A DNA stretch of 64,000 bases, taken from the NCBI RefSeq assembly GCF_021412625.1, contig NZ_JAKCFI010000018.1:1-64000 (forward strand), written 5' to 3'. Shown here piece by piece: positions 34,089-43,950 of the stretch (the first letter of the stretch is position 1; each line of letters starts with the position of its first letter). The notes beneath the pieces are model-generated. The model did no database searches. It saw nothing but the letters and a program-made list of their open reading frames with translations, and was not told where the DNA came from. Origin of the DNA: Myxococcus stipitatus. GTDB lineage: Bacteria > Myxococcota > Myxococcia > Myxococcales > Myxococcaceae. Both the position numbers and the translations under genes were made by a program.

Positions 34089-35375
34089 CTACTTCGCCTC
34101 GCCCATGCGCGCCCACACCGCGGCCGCGGCCTCGCGCGCCTGCTCGGCGACCACGGAGGGGTTGACCGACAGCGGCCGGCGCGCCCACATGCGCCACACC
34201 CCGTCCACCATCACCGCCTCCACGTGCCGGCTGCCCAGGCCGAACACCACGTGCCAGGCCAGGTTCTCCGCCGTCAGCGGCGTGGCCGGCAGGTAGTCGA
34301 GGATGAGCAGGTCCGCCAGCGCGCCCTCGCGCATGGGCCCCACCTGCGCGCCGAACACCTGTGACGCCAGCCGGTGGCCGTTGGCCAGGTAGCGCAGCAC
34401 GTCGATGGGCTGCCCCGCCTCGCGCGAGCGCAGGTACGCCGCCTGCGCCTCCGCGAACAGGTCCGCGGACACGCCATCCGCGCCCAGCGTCGCGCGCGCG
34501 CCGAACTTCAGCGCGGGCGCGTAGCCCACCTCCAGGCCCTGGTTGGCGCGCGGCGTGTGGACGATCCACGCCCCCGTCGCGATGACCTGCGCCAGGTCCG
34601 CCCACGCCAGGTGGCCCACGTGCGCCAGCTGGCTGCGCGGGGACAGCAGCCCGGCCTCCAGCAGCCGCGACACCGGCGAGGCGCCATGGCGCTCGTTGGA
34701 GAGCCGCTCGTCCAGCGGGTCCTCGGCCAGCGGCAGGTGGAGGCCGGTGTTGGCCGCCTTCAGCGCCTCCGCCAGCCCCTGGAGCGCGTCCGCCCCCAGC
34801 GTGAAGCAGGGCCCCGCGCCCACCTGTCCCCGGAAGCGTCCCTGGGCCTTCTGGGCGAAGCCCACCGTCTCCTCCAGCCCCTCCTCGCGGCCCATGGCCC
34901 CGGAGCGGTCCGACACGGCGTAGGACAGCACGCCGCGCACGCCCACCTCGTGGAGGCCGCGCGCCAGCCGCACGAGCGAGCCGGAGACGGCGCGAGGCGA
35001 CGAGTGCAGGTTGCACACCGTGGTGGTGCCGCACTGGAGCGCCTCCAGGCCTCCGGCGGTCCCCACCACCTGCACCGCGTCCAGGTCGAGCGCGTCCTCG
35101 TAGGGCCAGAGCACCTTCTCCAGCACGTCCTGGTAGGTCTCCATCTGCGTGTGGGGCATCCCCCGCCCCAGCACCGCGTGGAGCCGGTGGTGCGCGCTCA
35201 CCAGCCCCGGGAAGACCAGCTTGCCCGACAGCGCCACCACCTCGTCATCCCCCACGGGGGCCAGGTCGGGGCCGCGGGCGACGATGCGCTCACCCTCGAT
35301 GCGCAGGTCGACACGCTCCACCACCGCGGGCTCCAGCTCGACGACATAACCACCCTTGAGGACGGTGCCCAACAT
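34089..35375 (-). CDS. Amidohydrolase-superfamily protein (SsnA-like aminohydrolase)
   Basis: The 428-residue protein has the N-terminal beta-sandwich start [19 protein letters not shown] and [16 protein letters not shown], where the usual HxH metal motif appears as [18 protein letters not shown] and [10 protein letters not shown] follow, the latter corresponding to the HxHxxE segment. [11 protein letters not shown] and [13 protein letters not shown] give the final metal His and Asp positions. It ends with the amidohydrolase C-terminal sandwich ([19 protein letters not shown]). The pattern resembles SsnA-type putative aminohydrolases acting on purine-like or guanidine-like compounds. The substrate is unknown. 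Upstream lies a 353-base gap before the divergent kinase gene. Confidence 0.85.
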   Translation of the reverse strand: MLGTVLKGGYVVELEPAVVERVDLRIEGERIVARGPDLAPVGDDEVVALSGKLVFPGLVSAHHRLHAVLGRGMPHTQMETYQDVLEKVLWPYEDALDLDAVQVVGTAGGLEALQCGTTTVCNLHSSPRAVSGSLVRLARGLHEVGVRGVLSYAVSDRSGAMGREEGLEETVGFAQKAQGRFRGQVGAGPCFTLGADALQGLAEALKAANTGLHLPLAEDPLDERLSNERHGASPVSRLLEAGLLSPRSQLAHVGHLAWADLAQVIATGAWIVHTPRANQGLEVGYAPALKFGARATLGADGVSADLFAEAQAAYLRSREAGQPIDVLRYLANGHRLASQVFGAQVGPMREGALADLLILDYLPATPLTAENLAWHVVFGLGSRHVEAVMVDGVWRMWARRPLSVNPSVVAEQAREAAAAVWARMGEAK

Positions 35376-35728
35376 CCCTCCGAACGAAGAACGACGCGCG
35401 TGGCGGGTCAGCGGACGCCGAGGTTAACACTCCCCTCGCCCTCTGGCGCGAGCGGCCAGCACCGCGCCCACGCCGGGTGAAACGCCGGTGCGCGCATCCA
35501 ACACGCCTGCATCCTTCCGCCGTCGACACGACGCTGCGGGGTCGACGATGCCCCGGACCGTGGGCGTGGGCGCGCCCACGAGGCCTCGACGCGAGCCGCC
35601 AAGCGCCCACATGCGCCGCGTGGCGAAGAAGGCTCCGGCGCTGGCATCGCCCTGGCATCCAGGCAGGTATCCCCCTCGGACTTCTGAGGGTGAAGCGGGT
35701 GGCCCGCTACACATAGACTGCGCCCATC
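35376..35728. other. Divergent intergenic region between amidohydrolase and Ser/Thr kinase genes
   Basis: No gene was found. The region carries a candidate sigma54 site at 35642-35657 and an AT-leaning stretch (CTACACATAGACTG, 35707-35720) that may be a -10 element for the kinase gene. The remainder is GC-rich without visible repeats. Confidence 0.45.
35642..35657 (+). promoter_or_regulatory. Candidate sigma54 promoter upstream of the Ser/Thr kinase
   Basis: TGGCATCGCCCTGGCA has GG and GC separated by 12 bases, matching the -24/-12 geometry of sigma54 promoters (TGGCAC-N5-TTGCA). The -12 element is TGGCA rather than TTGCA. Start of transcription would be near 35668, giving a leader of about 60 bases. 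Common in myxobacteria, but a single near-match can occur by chance. Confidence 0.3.
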
Positions 35729-37933
35729 TTGGAGTCGGGTTCGAACACCTACTGGGTCGGTCGCTACCGGCTGTCCGCGCGCATCGCGACGGGCGGGATG
35801 GCGGAGGTGTACCTGGGGCGGCGCTTCGAGGACGACGGCCAGCGCGGGCCCGCGGTGGCGGTGAAGCGGTTGATGCCGCATCTGGCCACGGACCGCCGCG
35901 TGGTGCAGATGTTCCTCAACGAGGCGCGCATCACCGCGCAGGTGCGCCACCCCAACGTCGTCTCCATCCTCGAGCTGGGGATGGAGGGCACCGAGCCCTT
36001 CATCGCGATGGAGCTGCTGGAGGGGCGCTCGTTCGCGGAGCTGCGGCAGGAGGCGGCGGAGCGGGGCCAGCGCGTGCCGCTGGGCATCACCTTGCGCGTG
36101 CTGGTGGACGCGTGCCGGGGCCTGGACGCCGCGCACCGCGCGGTGGACGAGTCGGGTCGGCCGCTGCGCATCGTCCACCGCGACTTCACGCCGGACAACA
36201 TCCACGTCGGCGTCAACGGCGCGGTGAAGGTCATCGACTTCGGCATCGCCAAGGCGGACGCGCTGGGTTCGGGCACGGAGCCCGGGGTGCTCAAGGGCAA
36301 GTTCTTCTACATGTCGCCGGAGATGATCGCCGGCAAGCCGGTGGACCACCGCGCGGACCTCTTCGCCGCGGGCGTCATGCTGTACGAGCAGCTGTGCGGG
36401 CGACGCCCCTTCACCGGCATGACGGCGGAGGAGGTGCTGGGGCGCATCGCGGAGGGGCGCGCCAAGCCGCCCACCACGTTCGACCCGTCCGTGCCCGGGG
36501 CGCTGGAGCTGGTGTGCCTCACCGCCCTCCAGCGGGACCCGGCCGCGCGGTTCGACAGCCTCGAGTCCTTCATCGACGCCATCGAGGCCATCGGCGGTCC
36601 GGCCGAGGTCGCCTCCGCCGAGCAGGTGGCGTCGTACGTGGACACGCTCTTCCCGCCGGACCGGGACCCCAAGCGCCAGGCCTTGCGCCGCGCGCGCATG
36701 GCGGACCCGTCCCACGGCGGCACGCCCCCGGCGCCCCGCTTCTTCGACCCGAGCGCCGCACCCCACGCGGCCATGACACTGCCCGCGGCCTGGCCCCAGC
36801 CGCCGCCCCAGGCCCCGGAGCTGCCGCCCCCGCGCGGCGCGACGTCCCCGGGCTCTCCCACCGCCGTCACGGTGGCGGGCTTCCGTGGCAGCGCGCCCGG
36901 CACGCCCGCTCCGCCGCGTCGGGAGCCCTCGCCCACGGACTCGACGCCGCCCACCCCCAGCCACGTCTCCGGCATCCGCGAGGGCGAGCCCCGGCGGCGC
37001 TCGCGCGCGGGCGCGGTGCTGGTGGGCCTGCTGTCGCTCGCGGCGGTCGGCGGGGGCGCGACCTGGTACCTGCGCCGGCCGACGCTGGCGCCCTCGGAGC
37101 GGCTGGCCCGGGCCGAGGCCGCCACGACCGCCGGGGACAGGGCCGCCGCGCTGTCCGGGCTGGCCACGGACGCGCGCGCCTCCGCCCAGGAGCTGGAGCG
37201 CGCCGCGGCGCTCCTGCTGGAGTCCGGCGCCCACGCCGAGGCGCTGGAGCTCTCCGAGGCCTTCGTGCAGCGCTTCCCGAAGGACGTGGACGCGCACCTG
37301 CTCGCGGCGAGGGCGGCGACGGAGCTCAACCGGGGCAAGCGCGCCGAGCGCGCCCTGGACGAGGCCGCGGCGCTGGCGCCCAAGGACCTGCGCCCGTCGC
37401 TGGCCCTGGCGGACCTGCGCGAGCGCCAGGGCGACCTGCCCGGCGCGGTGGCCGCGCTGGCGAGGGCCTACGCGCAGCAGCCCGGCTCCGCGAAGGTGGC
37501 GCCGCGCTATGGCCGCCTGCTGTCGCAGAGCGGCCGGGTGGACGAGGCCAGCGCGGTGCTGGGCGCGTGGACGCGCGAGCGCGAGGACGCGGCCAGCCTG
37601 GCGGAGCTGGGCTTCGTGCGCTTCCGGCAGGAGCGCGTGGACGAGGCCGCCAGCCTCCTCAAGCGCGCGCTGCGCAAGGACGGCAAGCTCGCCGTGGCCC
37701 ACTACTACCTGGGGGCCGTCCTCTTCCGGCAAGGCGACACCGCGGGCGCCGAGCGCGCCTACCGGGAGGCGGACAAGCTGGACCCGACGGACTCGCGGGC
37801 GCTGACGGCGCGGTGCCAGCTGCATGCCCACACCGGCGACGCGAACACCGTCGCCGAGGTGAAGCGTATGCTGGCGGAACGATTCCCCGGCCAGGCGGAC
37901 AGGCTCGCGGCGGAGTGCAAGTCGGGGAACTAG
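35729..37933 (+). CDS. Ser/Thr protein kinase with membrane anchor and TPR domain
   Basis: The 734-residue protein has an N-terminal Hanks-type kinase. The ATP loop is IATGGMAEVYLG, the Lys is in VAVKRLMPH, the catalytic loop is IVHRDFTPDNIHV near residue 150, and the DFGIAKAD Mg-binding loop and SPEMIAG segment are present. A Pro-rich linker (about 330-420) leads to one transmembrane segment (GAVLVGLLSLAAVGGGATWYL). About 270 residues of TPR-like repeats follow, expected outside the membrane as a sensor or scaffold. A TTG at 35729 is the likely start because the kinase domain begins within 15 residues. A sigma54-like site lies 70 bases upstream. The esterase gene follows after 11 bases. Confidence 0.9.
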   Translation: MESGSNTYWVGRYRLSARIATGGMAEVYLGRRFEDDGQRGPAVAVKRLMPHLATDRRVVQMFLNEARITAQVRHPNVVSILELGMEGTEPFIAMELLEGRSFAELRQEAAERGQRVPLGITLRVLVDACRGLDAAHRAVDESGRPLRIVHRDFTPDNIHVGVNGAVKVIDFGIAKADALGSGTEPGVLKGKFFYMSPEMIAGKPVDHRADLFAAGVMLYEQLCGRRPFTGMTAEEVLGRIAEGRAKPPTTFDPSVPGALELVCLTALQRDPAARFDSLESFIDAIEAIGGPAEVASAEQVASYVDTLFPPDRDPKRQALRRARMADPSHGGTPPAPRFFDPSAAPHAAMTLPAAWPQPPPQAPELPPPRGATSPGSPTAVTVAGFRGSAPGTPAPPRREPSPTDSTPPTPSHVSGIREGEPRRRSRAGAVLVGLLSLAAVGGGATWYLRRPTLAPSERLARAEAATTAGDRAAALSGLATDARASAQELERAAALLLESGAHAEALELSEAFVQRFPKDVDAHLLAARAATELNRGKRAERALDEAAALAPKDLRPSLALADLRERQGDLPGAVAALARAYAQQPGSAKVAPRYGRLLSQSGRVDEASAVLGAWTREREDAASLAELGFVRFRQERVDEAASLLKRALRKDGKLAVAHYYLGAVLFRQGDTAGAERAYREADKLDPTDSRALTARCQLHAHTGDANTVAEVKRMLAERFPGQADRLAAECKSGN

Positions 37934-37944
37934 ATTCCCCGGGC

Positions 37945-38949
37945 ATGCGCCTTCCGCCCGTCCTCCTCGCCGCGTTCGTATCCGGCCAGCTCGCGTGTTC
38001 GTCGTCCACCGCGTCGCGTCCGGAAGGGCCGGGGGACGACGGCGCCGGGCCCACCCCCTCGGGCGAGCCCCCCGTGCCGGAGCGCGCCGCCTGCTCGGGC
38101 CTCACCGTGGGCCCGGGCACCCACGACTGGACGGTGCGCCACGCGGGCCGCGAGCGCGGCTACCGCGTCCACGTGCCCACGGGCTATGACGCCACGAGGC
38201 CGACCGCGGCGGTGCTCGCCTTCCATGGCTTCGGCTCCACCGAGCAGCGCTTCGAGTCGCTCACCCGGCTGTCCGCGCTGGCGGACGCGGAGGGCTTCCT
38301 CGCCGTGTACCCCCGGGGGCTGAGCGCGCGGGAGGTGTTCGGCGAGTCCGCGCGGGAGGGCGGCTGGGGCTGGAACGCGGGCGCCTGCTGCGGCCCGGCC
38401 CAAATCTCCCAGGTGGACGACGTGGGCTTCGTGGACGCGCTGCTGGCGGACCTGGACACCCGCGTGTGCGTGGACCCGCGCCGCACCTTCGCCACGGGCT
38501 TCTCCAACGGCGGCTTCTTCGCCTACCGGCTGGCGTGCGAGCGCGCGGGGAGGTTCGCGGCCATCGCCCCGGTGGCGGGCATGGAGGGCGTCAGCCCCTG
38601 CGCGCCGTCGCGCCCGGTGCCCGTGCTGCACGTGCACGGCGCCGCGGACAACGTCATCCTCGCCGGCGGCGGAGACAACATCCCGTTCGGCCGCCCCTAC
38701 CCTTCCGCCGAGGAGTCCGTGCGCCGCCTGGCGGGGCGCGCGGGCTGCACCGGCCTCCAGGAGACCTGGCGCCAGGGCGACAGCGCCTGCGTGGAGCACA
38801 CCGGCTGCACGCCCGCGAGCGCCACCGCCACCCTGTGCACCCTCGAGGGCGCGGGCCACGTCTGGCCCGGCGCCGCCAACGCATCCACCACCGGCCTGGA
38901 CGCCACCCGCGAGGCGTGGCGCTTCTTCCAGGCCCATCCGCGCCCCTGA
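37945..38949 (+). CDS. Lipoprotein esterase of the PHB depolymerase/feruloyl esterase (LpqC-like) family
   Basis: This 334-residue protein has a type II signal with lipobox GQLAC near residue 18, then a Pro/Ser-rich spacer. An alpha/beta hydrolase follows: GYRVHVPTGYD, AVLAFHGFGSTEQRF (oxyanion region), VDDVGFVDALLADL, the nucleophile Ser in TFATGFSNGGFFAY near residue 190, Asp in VLHVHGAADNVI, and the catalytic His in GAGHVWPGA. Paired Cys in AGACCGPA and near the end suggest disulfides. It probably hydrolyses ester bonds of polymeric or feruloylated substrates at the cell surface. It follows the kinase gene by only 11 bases, which suggests one transcript. Confidence 0.88.
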   Translation: MRLPPVLLAAFVSGQLACSSSTASRPEGPGDDGAGPTPSGEPPVPERAACSGLTVGPGTHDWTVRHAGRERGYRVHVPTGYDATRPTAAVLAFHGFGSTEQRFESLTRLSALADAEGFLAVYPRGLSAREVFGESAREGGWGWNAGACCGPAQISQVDDVGFVDALLADLDTRVCVDPRRTFATGFSNGGFFAYRLACERAGRFAAIAPVAGMEGVSPCAPSRPVPVLHVHGAADNVILAGGGDNIPFGRPYPSAEESVRRLAGRAGCTGLQETWRQGDSACVEHTGCTPASATATLCTLEGAGHVWPGAANASTTGLDATREAWRFFQAHPRP

Positions 38950-38968
38950 GAGGCAGGAGGAGCCACCC

Positions 38969-39718
38969 ATGAGCCCACGCGTCCTCATCATCAACGCCGA
39001 TGACCTGGGCTACGACCCGGCCATCACCCGCGGCCTGCTCCAGGCCATGCGCGAGGGCGTCGTGTCCTCCGCCACCCTCATGGTGAACACGCCCTTCTCC
39101 GAGGCCGCGGCGCACGAGGCCCGGGGCCTGGCGCTGGGCCTGCACCTCAACCTCGCGCGCTTCGCGCCGGTGTGGGAGGAGTTCCCCCGGGAGCTGCTCG
39201 GCAGCGAGGGCACCTTCGTGGAGTCCCGCGCGGCGAGCCTCCCCGTGGAGGTGGTGGAGGCGGAGGTGCGCGCGCAGCTGGCCAGGCTGGAGGCGATGAC
39301 GGGCGGCCCCGCCACGCACGTGGACGTCCACAAGCACCTGCACCTGCACGCCAACGTGCTGGAGGGCCTCACCCGTGTCGCGCTCGACGCGCGGCTGCCG
39401 GTGCGCTCCATCGACTCCATGATGCGCCACGCGCTGGAGAAGCGGAGCGTGCCCACCAACACGCACTTCCTCGGCGACTCCGGCGACGAGGCCTACTGGA
39501 CGCTGGAGCGCTTCGAGGCGGAGGTGGCCACGCTGCCGCGCGCGGGCATCATCGAGCTGATGTGCCACCCGGGCTACCGCCCCCAGACGGTGAAGGGCGG
39601 CTACGCGGCCCAGCGCGAGGTGGAGCTGGCCACCTTCACCCATCCGCGCGCCCGCGAGGCGCTGTCGCGCATGGGCATCGTCCCCGCCGACTTCCGCGCC
39701 CTCACGCGCGAGGGCTGA
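38969..39718 (+). CDS. ChbG/HpnK (YdjC) family deacetylase
   Basis: The 249-residue product begins VLIINADDLGYDPAITRG, with the metal-binding DD of YdjC proteins. GLHLNL and THVDVHKHLHLHANV follow with further His ligands, and IIELMCHPGYRP is near residue 195. Family members remove acetyl groups from chitobiose (ChbG) or hopanoid glycolipid precursors (HpnK). No hopanoid or chitin genes are adjacent, so the substrate is open. ATG 38969 has AGGAGG seven bases upstream. It lies 19 bases after the esterase gene in the same direction. Its last 17 bases overlap the 3' end of the convergent hybrid kinase gene. Confidence 0.9.
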   Translation: MSPRVLIINADDLGYDPAITRGLLQAMREGVVSSATLMVNTPFSEAAAHEARGLALGLHLNLARFAPVWEEFPRELLGSEGTFVESRAASLPVEVVEAEVRAQLARLEAMTGGPATHVDVHKHLHLHANVLEGLTRVALDARLPVRSIDSMMRHALEKRSVPTNTHFLGDSGDEAYWTLERFEAEVATLPRAGIIELMCHPGYRPQTVKGGYAAQREVELATFTHPRAREALSRMGIVPADFRALTREG

Positions 39719-41630
39719 GCCCCCCGAGCGCGACCTCCGCGCCCGGAGAGGACGGCGACGGCTCCGCGGGCCGGCGGCGCTCCTGGGTGAGGACGTTGCG
39801 CACCCGCGCCACCAGCTCGTCGGCGACGTAGGGGCGGGTGCACAGGGACGACTCCTCCTGGGCCCACCAGGGCCGCGCGTCGCCCGCCAGGAGGATGGGC
39901 ACCGGCCGCGCGCGGGGCAGCGTGGCGAACGTCTCCAGGAAGACGCCCGCCTGGCCATGCGTGGCGGTGGTGGACAGGACGATGAGGTCCACCGGCAGGT
40001 GCGTGGCCCGGCGCAGCGCCTCCGCGCCGTCGCGCGCCGTGAGCACCTCGAAGCCCTCCGAGCACAGCACGCGCTCGGCCTGGGCCTCCTGGGCGGAGTC
40101 CTCGTCCAGGAGCAGCACGCGCCGGGGCAGCAGCTTCACCTCGTGCGCGGGCATGCGCGGCAGGGACACGGTGAAGGTGCTGCCGTGCCCCTCCGCGCTC
40201 GCCAGGGACAGCGCGCCGCCGTGGAGCCGGGCGATGGAGTGGCTGATGAACAGCCCCAGCCCCAGCCCCCCGAAGTTGCGGTGCGACACGTTGCGCGCCC
40301 GGTAGAAGCGCTGGAACACCTGCGACTGGTCCGCGCCGGGGATGCCGATGCCGTGGTCCTGCACGTGGATGCGCGCCTCGCCCGCCAGCCGCTCCACGCG
40401 CACGGTGATGGGTTCGCCGGCGGCGCTGTACTTGTGCGCGTTCTCCAGCAGGTTCACCAGCACCTGCTCCAGCCGGTCCCTGTCGCCCCGCACCCACACG
40501 CGCTCGCGCGGCACGTCCACGGTGAAGGGGCGCTCGAAGGCGGCGCGGAAGTGGTCCACCACCTCCGCCACCAGCTGCCCCACCTCCAGCGGGGCCAGGT
40601 CGAGCGCCAGCCGCCCCATGTCCAGCCGCGAGGCGTCCAGCAGGTCGTCGACCAGGCTCACCAGCCGGTCCACCTGGCGCTTGGACTTGAGCACCGAGGA
40701 CAGCTCCACCGGCTGCCCCAGGGCCAGCTTGCGCTCCATGGTGTACAGGCCCAGCTTGAGCGGCGTCAGCGGCGTCTTCAGCTCGTGGCTGGCGATGGAC
40801 ATGAACTCCTCGCGCACCTGGAGCGCCGCCTTCGCCTCGCGCAAGAGGCGCGCGTTCTCCACCGCCACCGCCAGCTGATTGGCCGCCGCCGTCCACAGCT
40901 CCAGCTCCCGGGCGGAGAACGAGGTGCCCTGCTCCTTGTAGAGCAGCAGCAGCCCCACCGTGCGGCGGGGCGCGCACAGGGGCACCACCGCGAAGATGGA
41001 GCCCAGCGAATCCCCATACCCGCGCTGGATGCCCAGCTGGGCCTGCCGCATCGCCAGCGCCTGGCGGAACGGGTCCTCCTCCGGGTCGAACGCGTCCTCG
41101 GGGGACTCGCCCCCGGCCAGGTCCGACACCGCGGAGCGGCGCAGCTCCACGCCGTCCTCGTCGCACAGGTAGACCTCCGCGCGGCGCACCTGGGGGCAGC
41201 GCACCAGCGCCACCACCGCCGCCGCGCACACGCTGTCCACCTCCAGCGACTCGCCCATGGCCCGGGCGATTTCGCGCACCGCGAGCGAGAAGGCCCCCTC
41301 GTCATCGACCCCCGCGGACTCCACCACCAGCCACGCGCCGGGCGCCTCGGCCGGGCCGCTCCCCGGCCTCACGTGCACGCGGACCTGGTGCAGCGCGCGG
41401 GTGATGACGTGGCCGGAGTGGGGGCGCCCCTCGCGGATGGCCAGCGCCACGGCGTCCAGGCCGCGGCCCGGCTCCAGCGCGTCCAGCAGGCTTCCGCCCG
41501 GCAGCAGCGCCACGCCCGTCTTCCGGGCGAAGTCCTGCTCGCACCACTGCACACCCAGGTCCAGGCCCACGCGCGCCAGGGCCTGGGGAAGGCACGAGAG
41601 GGCATCTTCGACATCGTGGGGAAGAGGCAT
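39702..41630 (-). CDS. GAF hybrid histidine kinase with a degenerate receiver
   Basis: The 642-residue cytoplasmic protein has an N-terminal PAS-like region (about 1-105). A GAF domain follows (about 110-270, SLEVDSVCAAAVVAL, VGLLLLYKEQG), then HisKA with the phospho-His in FMSIASHELKTPLTPLK. The HATPase domain is intact: NLLENAHKYS (N box), VQDHGIGIPG (G1) and FGGLGLGLFISHS (G2). The C-terminal receiver (about 500-620) starts RRVLLLDEDS, but the phospho-acceptor Asp is Ser in DLIVLSTTATHG and the conserved Lys is Arg (CTRPY). It therefore cannot accept phosphate in the usual way. It may regulate the kinase allosterically. The phosphate must go to an unlinked regulator. Confidence 0.9.
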   Translation of the reverse strand: MPLPHDVEDALSCLPQALARVGLDLGVQWCEQDFARKTGVALLPGGSLLDALEPGRGLDAVALAIREGRPHSGHVITRALHQVRVHVRPGSGPAEAPGAWLVVESAGVDDEGAFSLAVREIARAMGESLEVDSVCAAAVVALVRCPQVRRAEVYLCDEDGVELRRSAVSDLAGGESPEDAFDPEEDPFRQALAMRQAQLGIQRGYGDSLGSIFAVVPLCAPRRTVGLLLLYKEQGTSFSARELELWTAAANQLAVAVENARLLREAKAALQVREEFMSIASHELKTPLTPLKLGLYTMERKLALGQPVELSSVLKSKRQVDRLVSLVDDLLDASRLDMGRLALDLAPLEVGQLVAEVVDHFRAAFERPFTVDVPRERVWVRGDRDRLEQVLVNLLENAHKYSAAGEPITVRVERLAGEARIHVQDHGIGIPGADQSQVFQRFYRARNVSHRNFGGLGLGLFISHSIARLHGGALSLASAEGHGSTFTVSLPRMPAHEVKLLPRRVLLLDEDSAQEAQAERVLCSEGFEVLTARDGAEALRRATHLPVDLIVLSTTATHGQAGVFLETFATLPRARPVPILLAGDARPWWAQEESSLCTRPYVADELVARVRNVLTQERRRPAEPSPSSPGAEVALGGLSPRA

Positions 41631-41793
41631 GGGCTCGGCGGGGCGGGGCGGGGGCGGGGCCTGGGCGGGACTGGGGATTATGGACCCCACCCCACCCGCG
41701 CAACCGACCCGCCCCCCGCAATCCCCACTGGTGGACGACCCCCGCGTTGAGGGGACGACACATGGGCCCGGCCCCCCAGCGGGCGGCCAGGGG

Positions 41794-41817
41794 GCTACGT
41801 GGTGGATGACACGTAGC
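41794..41817. promoter_or_regulatory. Perfect 8-base inverted repeat just upstream of queF
   Basis: GCTACGTG (41794-41801) and CACGTAGC (41810-41817) are separated by 8 bases, ending 23 bases before the queF start codon. It could be an operator or an RNA hairpin in the 5' leader. It has no resemblance that I can see to a preQ1 riboswitch. Confidence 0.5.
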
Positions 41818-41840
41818 GATGGTGTGGTAGACGACAGCGC

Positions 41841-42197
41841 ATGCCTTCGCAGCCGTCCAAGGACATCCAGACCTTCCCGAACCCCGCCCCGGAGCGCGAC
41901 TACGAGATCGCGTTCGACTGCCCGGAGTTCACCTGCCTGTGCCCCATGACGGGCCAGCCGGACTTCGCCCGCTTCAAGATTTCGTACGTCCCCGACCAGC
42001 TCTGCGTGGAGCTGAAGAGCCTCAAGCTCTACATGTGGTCGTACCGCAACGAGGGGGCCTTCCACGAGAAGGTCACCAACACCATCGCGGACGACATCAT
42101 CAAGGCCATCCAGCCGCGCAAGCTCACCGTGGTGGGCGACTTCTTCGTGCGCGGTGGCATCGGCACCATCGTCACGGTGACGCACGGCAAGAAGTAG
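41841..42197 (+). CDS. queF: NADPH-dependent 7-cyano-7-deazaguanine (preQ0) reductase
   Basis: This 118-residue protein is the short unimodular QueF. It reduces the nitrile of preQ0 to the aminomethyl group of preQ1, a step in queuosine tRNA modification. The thioimide-forming Cys is in [13 protein letters not shown] near residue 34. The substrate-binding motif is [10 protein letters not shown] near residue 70, and the C-terminus [13 protein letters not shown] is typical. It forms a tunnel-fold oligomer. Another queuosine-type enzyme (QueA-like) is encoded about 9 kb away, but no other que genes are in the window. The gene stands alone, divergent from the hybrid kinase, with a palindrome directly upstream. 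Confidence 0.96.
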   Translation: MPSQPSKDIQTFPNPAPERDYEIAFDCPEFTCLCPMTGQPDFARFKISYVPDQLCVELKSLKLYMWSYRNEGAFHEKVTNTIADDIIKAIQPRKLTVVGDFFVRGGIGTIVTVTHGKK

Positions 42198-42243
42198 CCG
42201 TCCGACGAGGGCGGGACAGGGCGCCGCCCCTTGAGGCCGGCGC

Positions 42244-42447
42244 TCACTCCACCTTGTCCACCTTGTCGAAGATCTCGTCCGCCTTCTGGTTGAGGTCCTT
42301 CTCCAGGCGGTCCGCGGCCTGGTGCACGTTCTGCAGGCGCCTGGCGGCGGCGGCCTCCGGGTCCGTCGTGGCCGGGCGGTACATCACGTACCACACGCCC
42401 GCGAGCACGACGCCCAGGCCCAGCACGAAGGTGACGACGCGTCCCAT
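42244..42447 (-). CDS. Small single-pass membrane protein with a charged helix
   Basis: The 67-residue product has one N-terminal transmembrane segment (VVTFVLGLGVVLAGVWYVMY) and a hydrophilic helical tail (RRLQNVHQAADRLEKDLNQK) likely to form a coiled coil. I do not recognise a family. It lies 18 bases downstream of the Ser/Thr kinase in the same direction and is probably co-transcribed, so it may be an accessory of that kinase. The codon bias and ribosome binding site (GGAGGA before the ATG) support a real gene. Confidence 0.65.
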   Translation of the reverse strand: MGRVVTFVLGLGVVLAGVWYVMYRPATTDPEAAAARRLQNVHQAADRLEKDLNQKADEIFDKVDKVE

Positions 42448-42465
42448 GACATCCTCCTCCCGCCG

Positions 42466-43548
<1,083 letters not shown>

Positions 43549-43658
43549 GGGGCGAAGGGTACAGAAGTGGACGCACACCGTCGATGGCTGGTGTGAGCGG
43601 CCCGGGGATGCGAGGGTCCCTGAAACATGCTCCTCGGTGGAGCCTTCCCCCCTCGAAC

Positions 43659-43868
43659 ATGACCCTCCGTCTCCTCGTCCCCCTCCTCTCGGTCTGCTTG
43701 CTCGGCGGCTGCATCGTCCACCACCACGACAAGCACCACGACTCACGTCCGTCCAAGTCGAAGAAGTCCAAGAACAGCAGCAGGGACTGCCACCCGAGCC
43801 AGTACTTCGACGGCAGCGAGTGCCGTCACAAGGGCAAGGGGAAGGGCGCTCGCAAGCACGACGGGTGA
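43659..43868 (+). CDS. Small His/Lys-rich lipoprotein
   Basis: The 69-residue product has a lipoprotein signal (MTLRLLVPLLSVCLLGGC, lipobox LLGGC) followed by IVHHHDKHHD, a Ser/Lys-rich stretch, two Cys in DCHPSQYFDGSECRH and a basic tail KGKGKGARKHDG. After processing it would be about 50 residues, lipid-anchored and strongly basic, with a His cluster that could bind metal. I do not recognise a family. ATG 43659 places the signal peptide correctly. It diverges from the Ser/Thr kinase by 110 bases. Confidence 0.65.
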   Translation: MTLRLLVPLLSVCLLGGCIVHHHDKHHDSRPSKSKKSKNSSRDCHPSQYFDGSECRHKGKGKGARKHDG

Positions 43869-43950
43869 AGCCCTCCCTGGAGTCAGTGAGGCGTGGTGAC
43901 ACCCGGGGCCCGTGCCGGCGCTGGCCGGAGGGTTGTAGGGTGGGACGCTC

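Noticed and set aside
41794-41840. preQ1 riboswitch before queF
   Set aside because: No preQ1 aptamer-like stem with an A-rich tail was recognised; only a plain inverted repeat is present.
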